A stretch of 64,000 nucleotides of DNA from Flavobacterium nackdongense (GCF_004355225.1 NZ_CP037933.1:1860001-1924000), one strand, 5' to 3'; shown: positions 17,393-27,007, numbered from the stretch's first letter. Notes: generated from the letters alone by a model not told the origin. Made by a program: numbers and translations.

Positions 17393-19528
17393 TTACTCTT
17401 TTCTTTCCTCACGTGGAGGTCTTTGCAAAAGTGCTTTTTTGGACACTTTTTCTTTGCGTGTTTTTGGATCAAGTCCTAAGTATTTCACTTGGAATACATC
17501 GCCCATTTTCACAACATCCGAAACGTTTTCTGTGCGTTCCCAAGCTAGTTCTGATACGTGAAGCAATACTTCGTTTCCAGGAGCCGCAGTATATTCTACA
17601 ACCGCACCAAAATCAAGCATTTTGATTACTTTCACTTCGTAAGCTTCGCCCATTTGTGGTTTGAAAGTGATCGATTGGATTTTGGCCAATACCGCTTCAA
17701 TTCCAGCAGGATCTGTACCCAGAATTTCGATAACTCCTTGCTCGTCTACTTCGTTGATAACAATCGTTGTTCCCGTAGCTTTTTGTAATTCTTGAATTAC
17801 TTTTCCACCAGGTCCAATCAAAGCACCAATAAAGTTACCAGGAATTGTTCTTGTGATAATTTTTGGAGCATACGCTTTTACATCTGCTTTTGGAGCTGCC
17901 AATGTATCGGTGATTTTTCCAAGGATATGCAAACGACCTTCACGCGCTTGAGCCAAAGCTTCTTCCATGATGTTGTATTTCAATCCTTCGATTTTAATAT
18001 CCATCTGACAAGCCGTGATTCCGTCAGCAGTTCCTGTTACTTTAAAGTCCATATCTCCCAAGTGATCTTCGTCACCCAAAATATCAGACAATACAGCAAA
18101 ACGATCGCCGTCAGTAATCAATCCCATAGCAATTCCAGAAACTGGTTTTACCATTTGTATACCTGCGTCCATCAAAGCCAAGGTTCCAGCACAAACTGTT
18201 GCCATAGAAGAAGAACCATTCGATTCCAATACTTCTGAAACTATACGAATTGTATAGGGACAATCCGCAGGAATCATATTTTTCAAGGCTCTTTGAGCCA
18301 AGTTTCCGTGACCTACTTCTCTTCTTGACGTTCCTCTTAGTGGTTTTGCTTCTCCTGTAGAAAATGGAGGGAAGTTATAATGCAAATAGAATTTTTCTTC
18401 TCCTTGTTCAGATGGAGAATCTATTTGATTCGCTTCTCTTGAAGTTCCCAAAGTGGCTGTTGCCAATGCTTGAGTTTCTCCTCTTGTAAATATTGATGAT
18501 CCGTGAACTGATGGCAAATAATCAACCTCAGCCCAAATCGGACGGATTTCGGTAGTTTTTCTTCCATCAAGACGTAAGCCTAAATCTAGAATCACATTAC
18601 GAACCGCTTCTTTATTGGTTTTGTAGAAATATTTTCCAACTAAATCACCGTTTTCAGCTAATTCTTCAGCAGTAAACAAAGCTTTAACTTCGTCTTTTAC
18701 AGCATCAAATGCAGCAGAACGTTCGTGTTTGCCAGAACCTACTTTTGCAATAGCATAAATTTTATCGTAAGCCGCCGCTTTTACTTTAGCGTAAATTGCT
18801 TCGTCTTCTCTTTCTTCTTCGTAAGTACGAGTTTCTTTTTTACCTACTTTGGCAACCAATTTCTCTTGAGCAACAATTTGAAGTTTAATCGCTTCGTGAG
18901 CAAATTTAATCGCTTCTACCATTTCCAATTCTGAAATTTCTTTCATCTCTCCTTCTACCATTGCGATAGAATCTGTCGAAGCACCAATCATCATATCGAT
19001 GTCTGACAATTCTAACTGAGCACGACTTGGATTGATAATGAATTTTCCGTCTACACGTGCAACACGTACTTCAGAAATTAAAGTTGAAAAAGGAATATCA
19101 GAAATAGCAAGGGCTGCTGAGGCCGCTAAACCTGCTAAGGCATCTGGCATTACATCTTCGTCGTGAGACATCAATTGAATCATCACTTGCGTTTCGGCGT
19201 GGTAATCATCTGGGAAAAGCGGACGCAATACACGGTCAACCAATCTCATTGTTAATACCTCACCATCGGTAGGTCTAGCTTCTCTTTTGAAAAATCCACC
19301 AGGAAAACGTCCTGCTGCTGCAAATTTTTCACGGTAATCTACCGTAAGAGGAAGGAAGTCTACTCCTGGACTTGCTTTACGGGCCGATACTACTGTTGCT
19401 AGCAACATTGCATTTCCCATTTGTACTACTACTGAACCGTCGGCTTGTTTGGCCAATTTTCCGGTCTCGATTGAGATGCTTCTGCCATCTCCTAAATCGA
19501 TAATCTCTTTTGAAACTTGTGGAATCAT
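17393..19528 (-). CDS. pnp: Polyribonucleotide nucleotidyltransferase (PNPase)
   Basis: A phosphorolytic 3'-5' exoribonuclease and core RNA-decay enzyme. The 711-residue product has two RNase PH domains: the first at about 10-145 ([20 protein letters not shown]), the second at about 320-540 ([26 protein letters not shown] and AMGLI). A KH domain ([18 protein letters not shown], about 560-615) and an S1 domain (about 625-695, [16 protein letters not shown]) close it. rpsO lies upstream, the common rpsO-pnp order, but a G+C-rich inverted repeat and a terminator separate the two here. Confidence 0.98.
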   Translation of the reverse strand: MIPQVSKEIIDLGDGRSISIETGKLAKQADGSVVVQMGNAMLLATVVSARKASPGVDFLPLTVDYREKFAAAGRFPGGFFKREARPTDGEVLTMRLVDRVLRPLFPDDYHAETQVMIQLMSHDEDVMPDALAGLAASAALAISDIPFSTLISEVRVARVDGKFIINPSRAQLELSDIDMMIGASTDSIAMVEGEMKEISELEMVEAIKFAHEAIKLQIVAQEKLVAKVGKKETRTYEEEREDEAIYAKVKAAAYDKIYAIAKVGSGKHERSAAFDAVKDEVKALFTAEELAENGDLVGKYFYKTNKEAVRNVILDLGLRLDGRKTTEIRPIWAEVDYLPSVHGSSIFTRGETQALATATLGTSREANQIDSPSEQGEEKFYLHYNFPPFSTGEAKPLRGTSRREVGHGNLAQRALKNMIPADCPYTIRIVSEVLESNGSSSMATVCAGTLALMDAGIQMVKPVSGIAMGLITDGDRFAVLSDILGDEDHLGDMDFKVTGTADGITACQMDIKIEGLKYNIMEEALAQAREGRLHILGKITDTLAAPKADVKAYAPKIITRTIPGNFIGALIGPGGKVIQELQKATGTTIVINEVDEQGVIEILGTDPAGIEAVLAKIQSITFKPQMGEAYEVKVIKMLDFGAVVEYTAAPGNEVLLHVSELAWERTENVSDVVKMGDVFQVKYLGLDPKTRKEKVSKKALLQRPPREERKE

Positions 19529-19621
19529 AATTTTTCCGTTTTTTAATTTTACATTGGTGATCTGCCTGTCAGCAGAATAGTTGTGTTGTTGTAGTTGTTG
19601 TGTTCCAATGAAAAACCAAAC

Positions 19622-19705
19622 TTTTTAGCCCCCCAACCCCCAAAGGGGGAGCTTATAAAAAATATCTTTCGATATTCCCCCTTTGGGGGCTAGGGGGCTA
19701 AAAAA
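19622..19705. repeat. G+C-rich imperfect inverted repeat
   Basis: Two arms of about 30 bp (TTTTTAGCCCCC with CCCCCAAAGGGGGA on the left; the right arm is its reverse complement with about 3 mismatches) flank a 25-bp AT-rich centre. Composition is unlike everything around it. Related elements are frequent between flavobacterial genes in my recollection. Confidence 0.85.
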
Positions 19706-19730
19706 AAGAGGCACTCACGCACCTCTTTTT
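19701..19730 (-). terminator. Terminator of rpsO
   Basis: AAAAAGAGG/CCTCTTTTT stem beginning 9 bp after the rpsO stop, T-run on the minus strand; it adjoins the G+C-rich inverted repeat. Confidence 0.8.
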
Positions 19731-19738
19731 TATATTGT

Positions 19739-20008
19739 TTATTTTCTAATACCCAATACTTTGATAATTTCACGATATCTGTTGATTTCTTTCTTTTTCA
19801 AGTAATCAAGCAACGCTCTTCTTTTACCTACTAAAAGTACCAATGAACGCTCTGTGTTAAAATCGTGACGATTTTTTTTCAAGTGCTCAGTTAGGTGTGT
19901 AATTCTGTGCGTGAATAATGCGATTTGTCCTTCTGCAGATCCAGTGTTTTCTGCTTTTCCTCCGTGTTTAGCGAAGATTTCTTCTTTAACTTCTTTTGTT
20001 AAATACAT
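19739..20008 (-). CDS. rpsO: 30S ribosomal protein S15
   Basis: An 89-residue primary 16S rRNA-binding protein of the small-subunit platform. The full family signature is visible: EIFAKHGG near the N-terminus, GSAEGQIALFTHRITHLTEH at about 23-42, HDFNTERSLVLLVGKRRALL at about 49-68 and DYLKKKEINRYREII at the end. The length is normal. A strong Bacteroidetes promoter lies 57 bp upstream. Confidence 0.99.
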   Translation of the reverse strand: MYLTKEVKEEIFAKHGGKAENTGSAEGQIALFTHRITHLTEHLKKNRHDFNTERSLVLLVGKRRALLDYLKKKEINRYREIIKVLGIRK

Positions 20009-20064
20009 GCTAATATTATTTAAATGATTGTTATGTATGAATCAAGATTTTCTTAATTCGTGTG

Positions 20065-20094
20065 CAAAGGTAGTTTTTATTTTTGGAATTACAA
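20065..20094 (-). promoter_or_regulatory. Promoter of rpsO
   Basis: Minus-strand TTG (20092-20094), 19 bp, then TACCTTTG followed by C (20065-20072): an almost ideal Bacteroidetes primary-sigma promoter. Confidence 0.75.
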
Positions 20095-20123
20095 GTGATA
20101 CGAGAATTTAAATAGTTTTATTT

Positions 20124-21080
20124 TTAACGAACAGCTTGTAAGGCTAATGGCAGTGAAAATGAACATCTTACTTTCATTCCTCTTTGCTCTCCGGGAATCC
20201 AATCTCCATATTTAAGCAATACCCGAACTGCCTCTTCATCAAGACCGTAACCTAGGCCTTTTAATATCTTCGGCTCAACTATCTGTCCTTCTTTATCAAT
20301 AACAAAATTGAGAATTATTTTTCCCTGTACCTTATTCTTAAACGACTCGTTGGTGTAATTGAAATTTTTTCCAATAAACGTGTAAAAATCTTGCATACCT
20401 TTTTTTGGAAATGGTCTTTTTTCCATCTCAAAATAATCTGTTTTCGTGCCATCAGAAAAAACTCTAGTTCCCGAAATGAACTTACCGTTTTCATACTTTT
20501 CTTTGTAAAAAGCGTTTAGCTTGAAATCTTTTCCTTCAAAGACACCATCTTTATAACCATCCTTGTAAGATCCGGTTTCCAGAAAACTCGCTTTATCCCC
20601 ACAAGAATAGAATCCATTACCATTTTCAATTAAGTGATTATTGTTTTCATCCCAATATTGAATTAACCTATAATGTTTGCCCGGTATTTCATAATTCCCC
20701 GTATATTCTCCTTCTTCTCTTTTATTGCCATTTTCATACCAACTTATGGACTTACCTGTTGGCCTTCCATTCACATAAGTTGAAACACTTTGTTTATTAC
20801 CGTTTTCGTAATAATTTAATTTCTCTCCGTTCGGAGACCCACCATCTTTACCATTAAGGATAGATTCTTCTTTTAGTTGATTGTTTTTATAATAAACCAA
20901 AACCTTATATTCTTTTTGATCCAAATAATAATCTTTGACTATTCGATAATATTTAGAATTTTCTTGGGACGTTTCAGTCCAAGTAGAGTCAAGGTAAATT
21001 TTCTTGTCGTTGGGAGAAAGTTGCGCAATACAAAGTTTTGAAACTAAAAGGAATAGAATAGCAAATAGTTTGGTCTTCAT
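20124..21080 (-). CDS. Secreted MORN-repeat protein with TonB-like C-terminal domain
   Basis: A 318-residue exported protein: signal peptide MKTKLFAILFLLVSKLCIAQ, then YwqK/MORN-type repeats (about 60-215: GEKLNYYENGNKQS, GKSISWYENGNKRE, NAFYKEKYENGKFI), then a TonB-C-like domain (about 235-318: KVQGKIILNFVIDKEGQI, GYGLDEEAVRVL, WIPGEQRGMKVR). There is no transmembrane anchor of the TonB type, so it may be periplasmic or a surface protein and not an energy transducer. It is a paralogue of the gene at 27141-28172; the two flank the photolyase cluster. Confidence 0.82.
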   Translation of the reverse strand: MKTKLFAILFLLVSKLCIAQLSPNDKKIYLDSTWTETSQENSKYYRIVKDYYLDQKEYKVLVYYKNNQLKEESILNGKDGGSPNGEKLNYYENGNKQSVSTYVNGRPTGKSISWYENGNKREEGEYTGNYEIPGKHYRLIQYWDENNNHLIENGNGFYSCGDKASFLETGSYKDGYKDGVFEGKDFKLNAFYKEKYENGKFISGTRVFSDGTKTDYFEMEKRPFPKKGMQDFYTFIGKNFNYTNESFKNKVQGKIILNFVIDKEGQIVEPKILKGLGYGLDEEAVRVLLKYGDWIPGEQRGMKVRCSFSLPLALQAVR

Positions 21081-21100
21081 TAAATATAATCTTTAGACTA

Positions 21101-21132
21101 CAAACATACTAATTTCAAAAATATATACTCAA
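21101..21132 (-). promoter_or_regulatory. Promoter of the MORN/TonB-like gene
   Basis: Minus-strand TTG (21130-21132), 21 bp, TATGTTTG (21101-21108), 21 bp before the ATG. Confidence 0.55.
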
Positions 21133-21141
21133 AATTTTGTA

Positions 21142-22437
21142 TTATTTTTTTTGCAACCACAAATCCCTAAAAGCTCTATTTTTATCATAATCATTGGCTT
21201 GTTTTTCGATATTGAAATACCGATGACCGCGAGGATCATTCCCTACTCCAGCCAAATACGCCCAATTGCCCCAATTGCTACAAACATCATAATCAATAAG
21301 TGTTTCCTCAAAATAGGCCGCACCCAATCGCCAATCCATATTCAATTCATTGCAAAAATAACTGGCTACATTTTGCCGACCACGATTACTCATAAAACCA
21401 GTTTGCTTCAATTCGCGCATATTGGCATTAATAAAATCAGAGTTGGTCACACCATTTACCCATTGCCACAGCAATTTTTCACGTAAGGATTTCGAATTGA
21501 TTGTCTCCGATTTGATTCCAGAATACAAGAAAAATTTGGTTTGGTGTTTTTTGAACATAAACCGGAAAAAATCGCGCCACAACAATTCAAAAATCAACCA
21601 ATAGGTAGAATCATTCGCGCCATATCGCTTTTCATATTTTTTGACCTCAGCGTATATAAATCGCGGCGAAACACAACCCAAAGCTAACCAAGCCGAAAAT
21701 TTTGACGAATAATCGGCACCAATCATTCCGTTTCTGGTTTCTTTATAAGTGGACAAACTTTTTGTTTCAAAAAAATAATGATTCAAACGTTTTAAAGCTT
21801 CTGTTTCGCCACCTTTGAATTGCATAACTGCACGAGAATCTATTTTAGAAAATTCCAACCCCAAATCCTCTAAAGTCGGCAATTTCATTTGTGGTATTTC
21901 TGGCGAGTTGATTTGTTCCGGTTTTCTAAAAACACTTCTAATTTTAGATTCTTTCTCGATTTTCTTTCTAAAATTGGTAAAAACATCTGGAATATCTTTC
22001 ACAGAAAAAGGCAAATCCTCGGCGTGATAAAGTGTGCTTGTGCTAAATGTTTCTAATTCGCAACGCAATTTAAACAGCTCGGCTTGTACTACTTTTTCGG
22101 TTTGCTTTTCTTCGAAAGCCACTTCGCGTTTGGCAAACACTTTCTGTGCTTTATATTCTTGAACTATTTTAGCCAGTTCAACTTCGGGTTTTCCTTTCAG
22201 AATCACTAAACCGGAACCCAATTTTCGTAGATTTTTATCGAAATCTTCTACCGAGTCTAATAAAAATTGCGCTCTGAAGCTTCCCGTTTTTTTAAATCCG
22301 TAGGCGGTGGTTTCAAAATGGGAATCGTCAAAACAATACACCGGAATTATTTGTTCGCTTTGCGCTATGGCTTTTAGAAGCGTCTCATTATCTTCTACTC
22401 TTAAATCGGTTTTAAACCAAATGATACTGGTTTTCAT
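21142..22437 (-). CDS. DASH-type cryptochrome
   Basis: A flavoprotein of the Cry-DASH family, which binds FAD and a folate antenna and repairs cyclobutane dimers mainly in single-stranded DNA. The 431-residue product begins SIIWFKTDLRVEDNETL (photolyase Rossmann domain). It has the FAD-domain motifs ELLWRDFFRFMFKKH (about 283), GFMSNRGRQNVASYF, DWRLGAAYFEETLIDYDVCS and the DASH-typical NWGNWAYLAGVGNDPR. It ends WLQKK, with no extended cryptochrome tail. Its ATG overlaps the upstream gene's stop by 4 bp (ATGA), so the two are coupled. Confidence 0.93.
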   Translation of the reverse strand: MKTSIIWFKTDLRVEDNETLLKAIAQSEQIIPVYCFDDSHFETTAYGFKKTGSFRAQFLLDSVEDFDKNLRKLGSGLVILKGKPEVELAKIVQEYKAQKVFAKREVAFEEKQTEKVVQAELFKLRCELETFSTSTLYHAEDLPFSVKDIPDVFTNFRKKIEKESKIRSVFRKPEQINSPEIPQMKLPTLEDLGLEFSKIDSRAVMQFKGGETEALKRLNHYFFETKSLSTYKETRNGMIGADYSSKFSAWLALGCVSPRFIYAEVKKYEKRYGANDSTYWLIFELLWRDFFRFMFKKHQTKFFLYSGIKSETINSKSLREKLLWQWVNGVTNSDFINANMRELKQTGFMSNRGRQNVASYFCNELNMDWRLGAAYFEETLIDYDVCSNWGNWAYLAGVGNDPRGHRYFNIEKQANDYDKNRAFRDLWLQKK

Positions 22438-23969
22438 AATTCATTTATATTTTTCAAATAATAATCGGCTTGTTGCAACAATTCGGCTTTGGCTTCGGGT
22501 TGCATTTTTCGCCACACATTATACATCATTCCAATTCGGGGATTCTTACCTAGTTTATCTTCGTTTTTGTCGTAAAAGTTCCAATACAAACTATTGAATG
22601 GACAGGCTTTATCGCCAGTTTTTACGGCTTTTTTATAATAACACGAACCGCAATAATGACTCATTTTGTCAATATAGGCCGCAGAACTTACATAGGGTTT
22701 TGTGCCTACAATTCCGCCATCGGCAAACTGGCTCATTCCGCGCGTGTTGGTAATTTCGACCCATTCGATGGCATCAATATAAATTCCAAGATACCAAGCG
22801 TCGACCTCATCAGGATGAACTCCAGCCAAAAGCGCAAAATTCCCTGTAATCATCAAGCGTTGAATATGGTGCGCATAGGCAAAATTCAAAGATTGATGGA
22901 TGGCGTCTTTCAGGCAATTCATTTTGGTTTTTCCCGTCCAAAACCAATCGGGTAATTTATTTTGATTATCGAAAAAATTCATCGAAGCATAATCGGGCAT
23001 TTTGTTCCAATAAATGCCTCGCATATATTCTCTCCAACCAATAATTTGTCGCACAAAACCTTCCAACTGATTGTATTCTATTGCATCCGGACGATGCTCC
23101 CATTCTTGAATGACTCTTTGGATGACTTCGGAAGGGGAAATCAATTTACAATTCATCGAAAACGACAATCGTGCGTGATACAAAGACCATTCGTTCGGCG
23201 TCATCGCATCTTGATAGCTTCCGAAAAGCGACAAACATTCGGTGGCAAAAAACTCCAATAATTCAAGTGATTGTTTCCTGTTTATAGGCCAAACAAAATT
23301 TTTAGCATCAATAGTTCCAATGGTTTTAATGTTTGTTTTATTGATTTCAGCAACAATTTCTGAAACATCATTATTAAAAACCAAAGGCGGAGTTGGTTTG
23401 TGATTTTTGGGTAATTTTTTTCGATTTTCTCCATCATAATTCCACTTTCCGGTCAATGGTTTGTCGCCTTGCATCAAAACATTATGCTTTTTGCGCATTT
23501 TATGGTAAAAACTTTCCATCAAAAACGTCTTTTTGCCTTCGAAAAAATCGCCTAATTCAGTTCTGGAACTCATAAAATGCTCTGAATCCACAACCGAAGT
23601 TGTAATGGAAAGCGATTTGCAGAAATTTTTCAATAATTCGTCTAATCTATATTCATCTGGCAATTGGTATTCGAAATGGGTGAATTGCTCTTTTTCGATT
23701 AAATATTGGATATTTTTATCAAAGGTTTGCAAATTGGTTGCCGCATTCAAATGAAAATAAATCACTTGATGATTTTGCTGAATTAATTCATTAGAAAACT
23801 CTTGCATAGCCGCAAAGAATCCAGCAATTTTCTGAATGTGATGTGTGGCATAATCTGTTTCGGAACGGATTTCCATCAAAACATAAATGACCGAATCGTC
23901 TTGGGTTTGATACCAAGAATGATTTATATTCAATTGATCACCGAGAATTAATCTTAGCGTTTTTTGCAT
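22434..23969 (-). CDS. PhrB-like iron-sulfur (6-4) photolyase
   Basis: A 511-residue member of the iron-sulfur bacterial cryptochrome/photolyase family, whose characterised member (Agrobacterium PhrB) repairs (6-4) photoproducts. It starts LRLILGDQLN and contains GWREYMRGIYW (about 311), AYAHHIQRLMITGNFALLAG (about 364), DAIEWVEITNTRGMSQFADGG and LYWNFYDKN. Four cysteines at 352, 440, 443 and 456 match the 4Fe-4S ligands of PhrB (350, 438, 441, 454 from memory) at a constant offset of two. Coupled to the Cry-DASH gene downstream; the small DUF2256 gene is 87 bp upstream. Confidence 0.93.
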   Translation of the reverse strand: MQKTLRLILGDQLNINHSWYQTQDDSVIYVLMEIRSETDYATHHIQKIAGFFAAMQEFSNELIQQNHQVIYFHLNAATNLQTFDKNIQYLIEKEQFTHFEYQLPDEYRLDELLKNFCKSLSITTSVVDSEHFMSSRTELGDFFEGKKTFLMESFYHKMRKKHNVLMQGDKPLTGKWNYDGENRKKLPKNHKPTPPLVFNNDVSEIVAEINKTNIKTIGTIDAKNFVWPINRKQSLELLEFFATECLSLFGSYQDAMTPNEWSLYHARLSFSMNCKLISPSEVIQRVIQEWEHRPDAIEYNQLEGFVRQIIGWREYMRGIYWNKMPDYASMNFFDNQNKLPDWFWTGKTKMNCLKDAIHQSLNFAYAHHIQRLMITGNFALLAGVHPDEVDAWYLGIYIDAIEWVEITNTRGMSQFADGGIVGTKPYVSSAAYIDKMSHYCGSCYYKKAVKTGDKACPFNSLYWNFYDKNEDKLGKNPRIGMMYNVWRKMQPEAKAELLQQADYYLKNINEL

Positions 23970-24056
23970 TTGATTTGTGTTTTTTTAACCATTAAGAAAA
24001 TGAAGATTCATTTCGTCTTTCTTAATATTTATGATGCCCTTAATGATTTATATATT

Positions 24057-24194
24057 TTACTTATTGCCTCTACATTTATCACTGCAATATTTTACTTCGT
24101 CCCAGACTTTTTCCCATTTTTTGCGCCAAGCGAAAGGCTTTTGGCAAACGACACAAATTTTATTGGGAAGGTTTTGTTTTTTAACGCCTTTCAT
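24057..24194 (-). CDS. DUF2256 small zinc-ribbon protein
   Basis: A 45-residue gene found by translating the gap between two listed genes: ATG at 24194, TAA at 24057. It reads [45 protein letters not shown]. The CxxC (14, 17) and CxxxC (37, 41) pairs and the [19 protein letters not shown] core are diagnostic of DUF2256. The function is unknown; members are commonly found beside photolyase or cryptochrome genes, as here. It starts 6 bp after the DUF2071 gene and belongs to the same operon. Confidence 0.93.
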   Translation of the reverse strand: MKGVKKQNLPNKICVVCQKPFAWRKKWEKVWDEVKYCSDKCRGNK

Positions 24195-24200
24195 TTCTGA

Positions 24201-24920
24201 TCAATTGAGTTTATTTCTTTTCCATTCAATAGCCACTGCCGATCCGTCGGCAATGAAAACTGCTTCTGGTTTGGTATGGTTTAGAATTGCAAATGATTGA
24301 CCATACATTTCTTCAAAATCACAATCTACCACATAATCCAATACCTCACTCACCTTCCAACTCGGATGCTGCAATTTGTATTCTTCGGTTTCGTGTTCAT
24401 TAATTTTAGTATAGCCGTAGTAATGCTCATAAATAAAACGCTCGAGCGAGCTTTGCTCCATAAGCAGCGACTCAACAGTGGCTTCTAGCCCAATCGAATT
24501 CCACTTATTATTTAAAAGCCAATTAAACTGCACTTTCTTTGTCTCATTTTCTACTACCACTTTATGTTTGGTAGGCACAACCGTGTAATGCTCGTTGTAC
24601 AGTTTATTGGCCATCCAGGCTACAATGGGATAAGGAATCGTTTCATTGATAAAAACAACTCCTCGTCTGGTCAGCCCCTCTTCATCAGTTCGTTTTACAT
24701 AAAATCGCAAATTAACTTCCTCAAAACTGCCAAAAAACGGAATCGGAACATTGAATAATTTGGCATCCTTGAACATAAAGCCCACCAAACTGATATAACA
24801 TTTCCCGTTATATAGATCCAATTCGACTCCAGCGGGTAAAAATGGACCTAGAATTTTAGGATCAATAACATAGTTGGCCATAATGATGTTTTCCCAATTT
24901 GCTTTTAAAAATATTGCCAT
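24201..24920 (-). CDS. DUF2071 (YqjF-like) family protein
   Basis: A 239-residue protein of the DUF2071 family, with the typical MANYVIDPKILGPFLPAGVELDLY opening, the segment GKCYISLVGFMFKDAK and the strand-rich VNLRFYVKRTDEEGLTRRGV. Biochemical function is not established. There is no signal peptide or membrane segment, so it is cytoplasmic. The ATG overlaps the upstream photolyase stop codon by one base, and the DUF2256 gene follows after 6 bp, so it is tightly bound into the photolyase operon. A light-induced role is inference from position only. Confidence 0.85.
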   Translation of the reverse strand: MAIFLKANWENIIMANYVIDPKILGPFLPAGVELDLYNGKCYISLVGFMFKDAKLFNVPIPFFGSFEEVNLRFYVKRTDEEGLTRRGVVFINETIPYPIVAWMANKLYNEHYTVVPTKHKVVVENETKKVQFNWLLNNKWNSIGLEATVESLLMEQSSLERFIYEHYYGYTKINEHETEEYKLQHPSWKVSEVLDYVVDCDFEEMYGQSFAILNHTKPEAVFIADGSAVAIEWKRNKLN

Positions 24921-26425
24921 TATTTGCTTACTTTTTTAGATTTAACTACTCGCGTTTTGGTATTCGGATGGCTGACGTGTTTGTGTAAAATACGCTTTCC
25001 TTCCAATTTCACTTCGTCTTTTTTGCGAAAACTCCATACAATATCACTAGCTTGTTTTCTGGTTTCGTCGATGTTTACGATAGGTTCCGGATAATCCTGT
25101 CCGATTTTGCAATTGTAAAATTGTTGTTCCATTTCGTTCATTTTCCAAGGTTCGTGCAGCAGGGCAATGGGAACTTCGCCCAATTCTGGAATCCATTGTT
25201 TGATAAAAACACCTTCGGAATCGTGTTCTTCGGAGTTTTTTATTGGATTGTAAATCCGAATCGTGTTGATACCTGTCGTTCCCGATTGCATCTGGATTTG
25301 CGGATAATGAATTCCGGGTTCATAATCCAGAAATTGTCTTGCCAAAAAATGCAATTCGCGCCAATCTTGCCATAAATTGAAGGTGAAAAAGGAAACCACC
25401 ATCGCTCTCATTCTAAAATTGATATAACCCGTTTCCACCAAACATCGCATGCAAGCATCGACAATTGGAACGCCGGTTTTTCCTTCTTGCCAAGCTTTGA
25501 TGTAGGTTTCATTTTTTTGTTTGACCAATGCATCGTAGGCACGATTTACATTTTCGAATTCCATGCGACATTCGTCTTCAAATTTTTGAATAAAATGGCA
25601 ATGCCAATGCAGGCGAGACACAAAATTGAGAATGGCGCGTTTATTTTTGGACGTTTCGTAAAACTGATTTGTATACTGATACACCATTCGCATACTGATG
25701 TTTCCGTAAGTCAAATAAGGCGATAATCGGCTGCAGCCTTTGCGACTCAAAGCAGGTTTCGAAATGTGTTTACTGTAATTGACATAGCGTTCTTTAACAA
25801 AACTATCCAAATACCGCCAAGCCAGATTTTCTCCTCCTTGCTGAAAATTTTTGTTGGGCGTAGTGATTTCAGATGACAAAGGTTTTCCTTTTAAAGTGGT
25901 GTAAAAATCATTGTCTAATGCAACCAAATTCAAATCGGTTTCTTGGAGCATTTTTGGTGTATCTCGCATCACGGCCTTCCATCGTTTGTCCCAATCTTGT
26001 CTAGATTTTAATTTCCGGATGACACCGTGCATCTGAAATTCCTTCCATTCGATATGGTTTTTCTGAAAAAAATCGTGCATCAGAATATCTCGGTCATAGG
26101 TAATTTTGTTGCCAATTTCTTGGTGTGAAAAAACAGTTTTAATATCGTATTGTTCGAGTAAAGATGAAAAAATGGGTTGAATTTCACTCTGAAAAATATA
26201 GATTTCTCTATCGATATTGTTTAATTTTTTTTGCAAATCCTGCAACGATTCGTAGATAAAACGCCAATGCCTAGTATCGGAATCATCATATTCCATTACA
26301 GACGGTTCGAAACAATACACCAGCAAAAGTGGCAAACCTGATTGATGCGCGTGAAATAAAGCTTCGTTATCTGTAAAACGCAGGTCTCGCTTAAACCAAA
26401 CAATATTTATCGGAATTTTATTCAA
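24920..26425 (-). CDS. Divergent photolyase/cryptochrome-like flavoprotein
   Basis: A 501-residue member of the photolyase/cryptochrome superfamily that begins with TTG (a stop lies two codons upstream). The antenna domain starts [16 protein letters not shown]. The FAD domain keeps [16 protein letters not shown] (about 231), [20 protein letters not shown] (about 316) and [15 protein letters not shown] (about 401). By eye against E. coli photolyase, several key positions differ: catalytic Glu274 aligns with Arg271, Asn341 with Phe337, and the WQW segment holding the FAD-proximal Trp382 aligns with QIQ near 376-378. The family is sure; repair activity is not. A basic tail ([12 protein letters not shown]) ends it. 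Confidence 0.88.
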   Translation of the reverse strand: MNKIPINIVWFKRDLRFTDNEALFHAHQSGLPLLLVYCFEPSVMEYDDSDTRHWRFIYESLQDLQKKLNNIDREIYIFQSEIQPIFSSLLEQYDIKTVFSHQEIGNKITYDRDILMHDFFQKNHIEWKEFQMHGVIRKLKSRQDWDKRWKAVMRDTPKMLQETDLNLVALDNDFYTTLKGKPLSSEITTPNKNFQQGGENLAWRYLDSFVKERYVNYSKHISKPALSRKGCSRLSPYLTYGNISMRMVYQYTNQFYETSKNKRAILNFVSRLHWHCHFIQKFEDECRMEFENVNRAYDALVKQKNETYIKAWQEGKTGVPIVDACMRCLVETGYINFRMRAMVVSFFTFNLWQDWRELHFLARQFLDYEPGIHYPQIQMQSGTTGINTIRIYNPIKNSEEHDSEGVFIKQWIPELGEVPIALLHEPWKMNEMEQQFYNCKIGQDYPEPIVNIDETRKQASDIVWSFRKKDEVKLEGKRILHKHVSHPNTKTRVVKSKKVSK

Positions 26426-26472
26426 AGCTTAGGATGTGAAATAAGAACTAGATTGGATTTTATTTTAAATTA

Positions 26473-26907
26473 CTACCAATGAATTTCGTTTTTAGAAAAG
26501 CGATCACTGGCTTCATATTTGATCCACTTTTTATCACTATTTAGTTTAAAAGTAGCAATATGCTCCTTGTCCCATTCGGTTGGACCAATCAGTGACAGGA
26601 AATGAAGACCGTCTTCTCCAGTGTATAAATGGTAGATTTCGCCAATAACGGGCTCAAATGAAAACTTGGCGTTGTACACCAAATCGTTCCATTCGTATTC
26701 TTCCATCAGTTTATTGTAGTGCTGCTTGAGTTCATTAAACTTGTTTTCGAACTCTTTGTTAACTTGATGAATTCCTCTCGTTTTCCAAGCCACCAAGTCC
26801 TCGGTTTTGATGGCAGGCGCCCCTACATTGGTCGCGTAAGGCAATATACTGGCATTGTATCCCTTTTCTTCTGAAAATACAATGTTATCTGGTTTGGTGT
26901 TTTCCAT
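26473..26907 (-). CDS. DUF2452 family protein
   Basis: A 144-residue cytoplasmic protein. The C-terminal half has the DUF2452 signature (GEIYHLYTGEDGLHFLSLIG followed by PTEWD, about residues 90-115), with a helical, partly coiled-coil region before it (NKEFENKFNELKQHYNKLME). The domain's function is unknown. This is the first gene of the photolyase operon: a candidate promoter lies 93 bp upstream, and the divergent photolyase gene follows after 47 bp. Confidence 0.8.
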   Translation of the reverse strand: MENTKPDNIVFSEEKGYNASILPYATNVGAPAIKTEDLVAWKTRGIHQVNKEFENKFNELKQHYNKLMEEYEWNDLVYNAKFSFEPVIGEIYHLYTGEDGLHFLSLIGPTEWDKEHIATFKLNSDKKWIKYEASDRFSKNEIHW

Positions 26908-26999
26908 TTTTATTATTGTAACTTCGATTAGATTCTATTCTTAAAGTTGAAAATTGAAAATCAAATTCTTTTGTTTAATTTTTTTTTACAATTATTAAA

Positions 27000-27007
27000 C
27001 AAATGTA
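27000..27007 (-). promoter_or_regulatory. -7 box of the photolyase operon
   Basis: Minus-strand TACATTTG, 93 bp before the DUF2452 ATG. No TTG at the normal distance, so an activator or alternative sigma factor could be needed. Confidence 0.45.

Noticed and set aside
17792..18238. 148-codon plus-strand frame inside pnp
   Set aside because: Shadow of a highly conserved gene; Cys/Ser/His-rich translation with no family resemblance.
19622..19705. Ordinary rho-independent terminator only
   Set aside because: Arms of about 30 bp with C/G runs and a 25-bp centre greatly exceed a terminator; the actual rpsO terminator is the adjacent shorter hairpin.
21142..26425. Three photolyase genes as recent tandem duplicates
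   Set aside because: They belong to clearly different families (Cry-DASH, Fe-S PhrB-like, divergent class) with little sequence in common.
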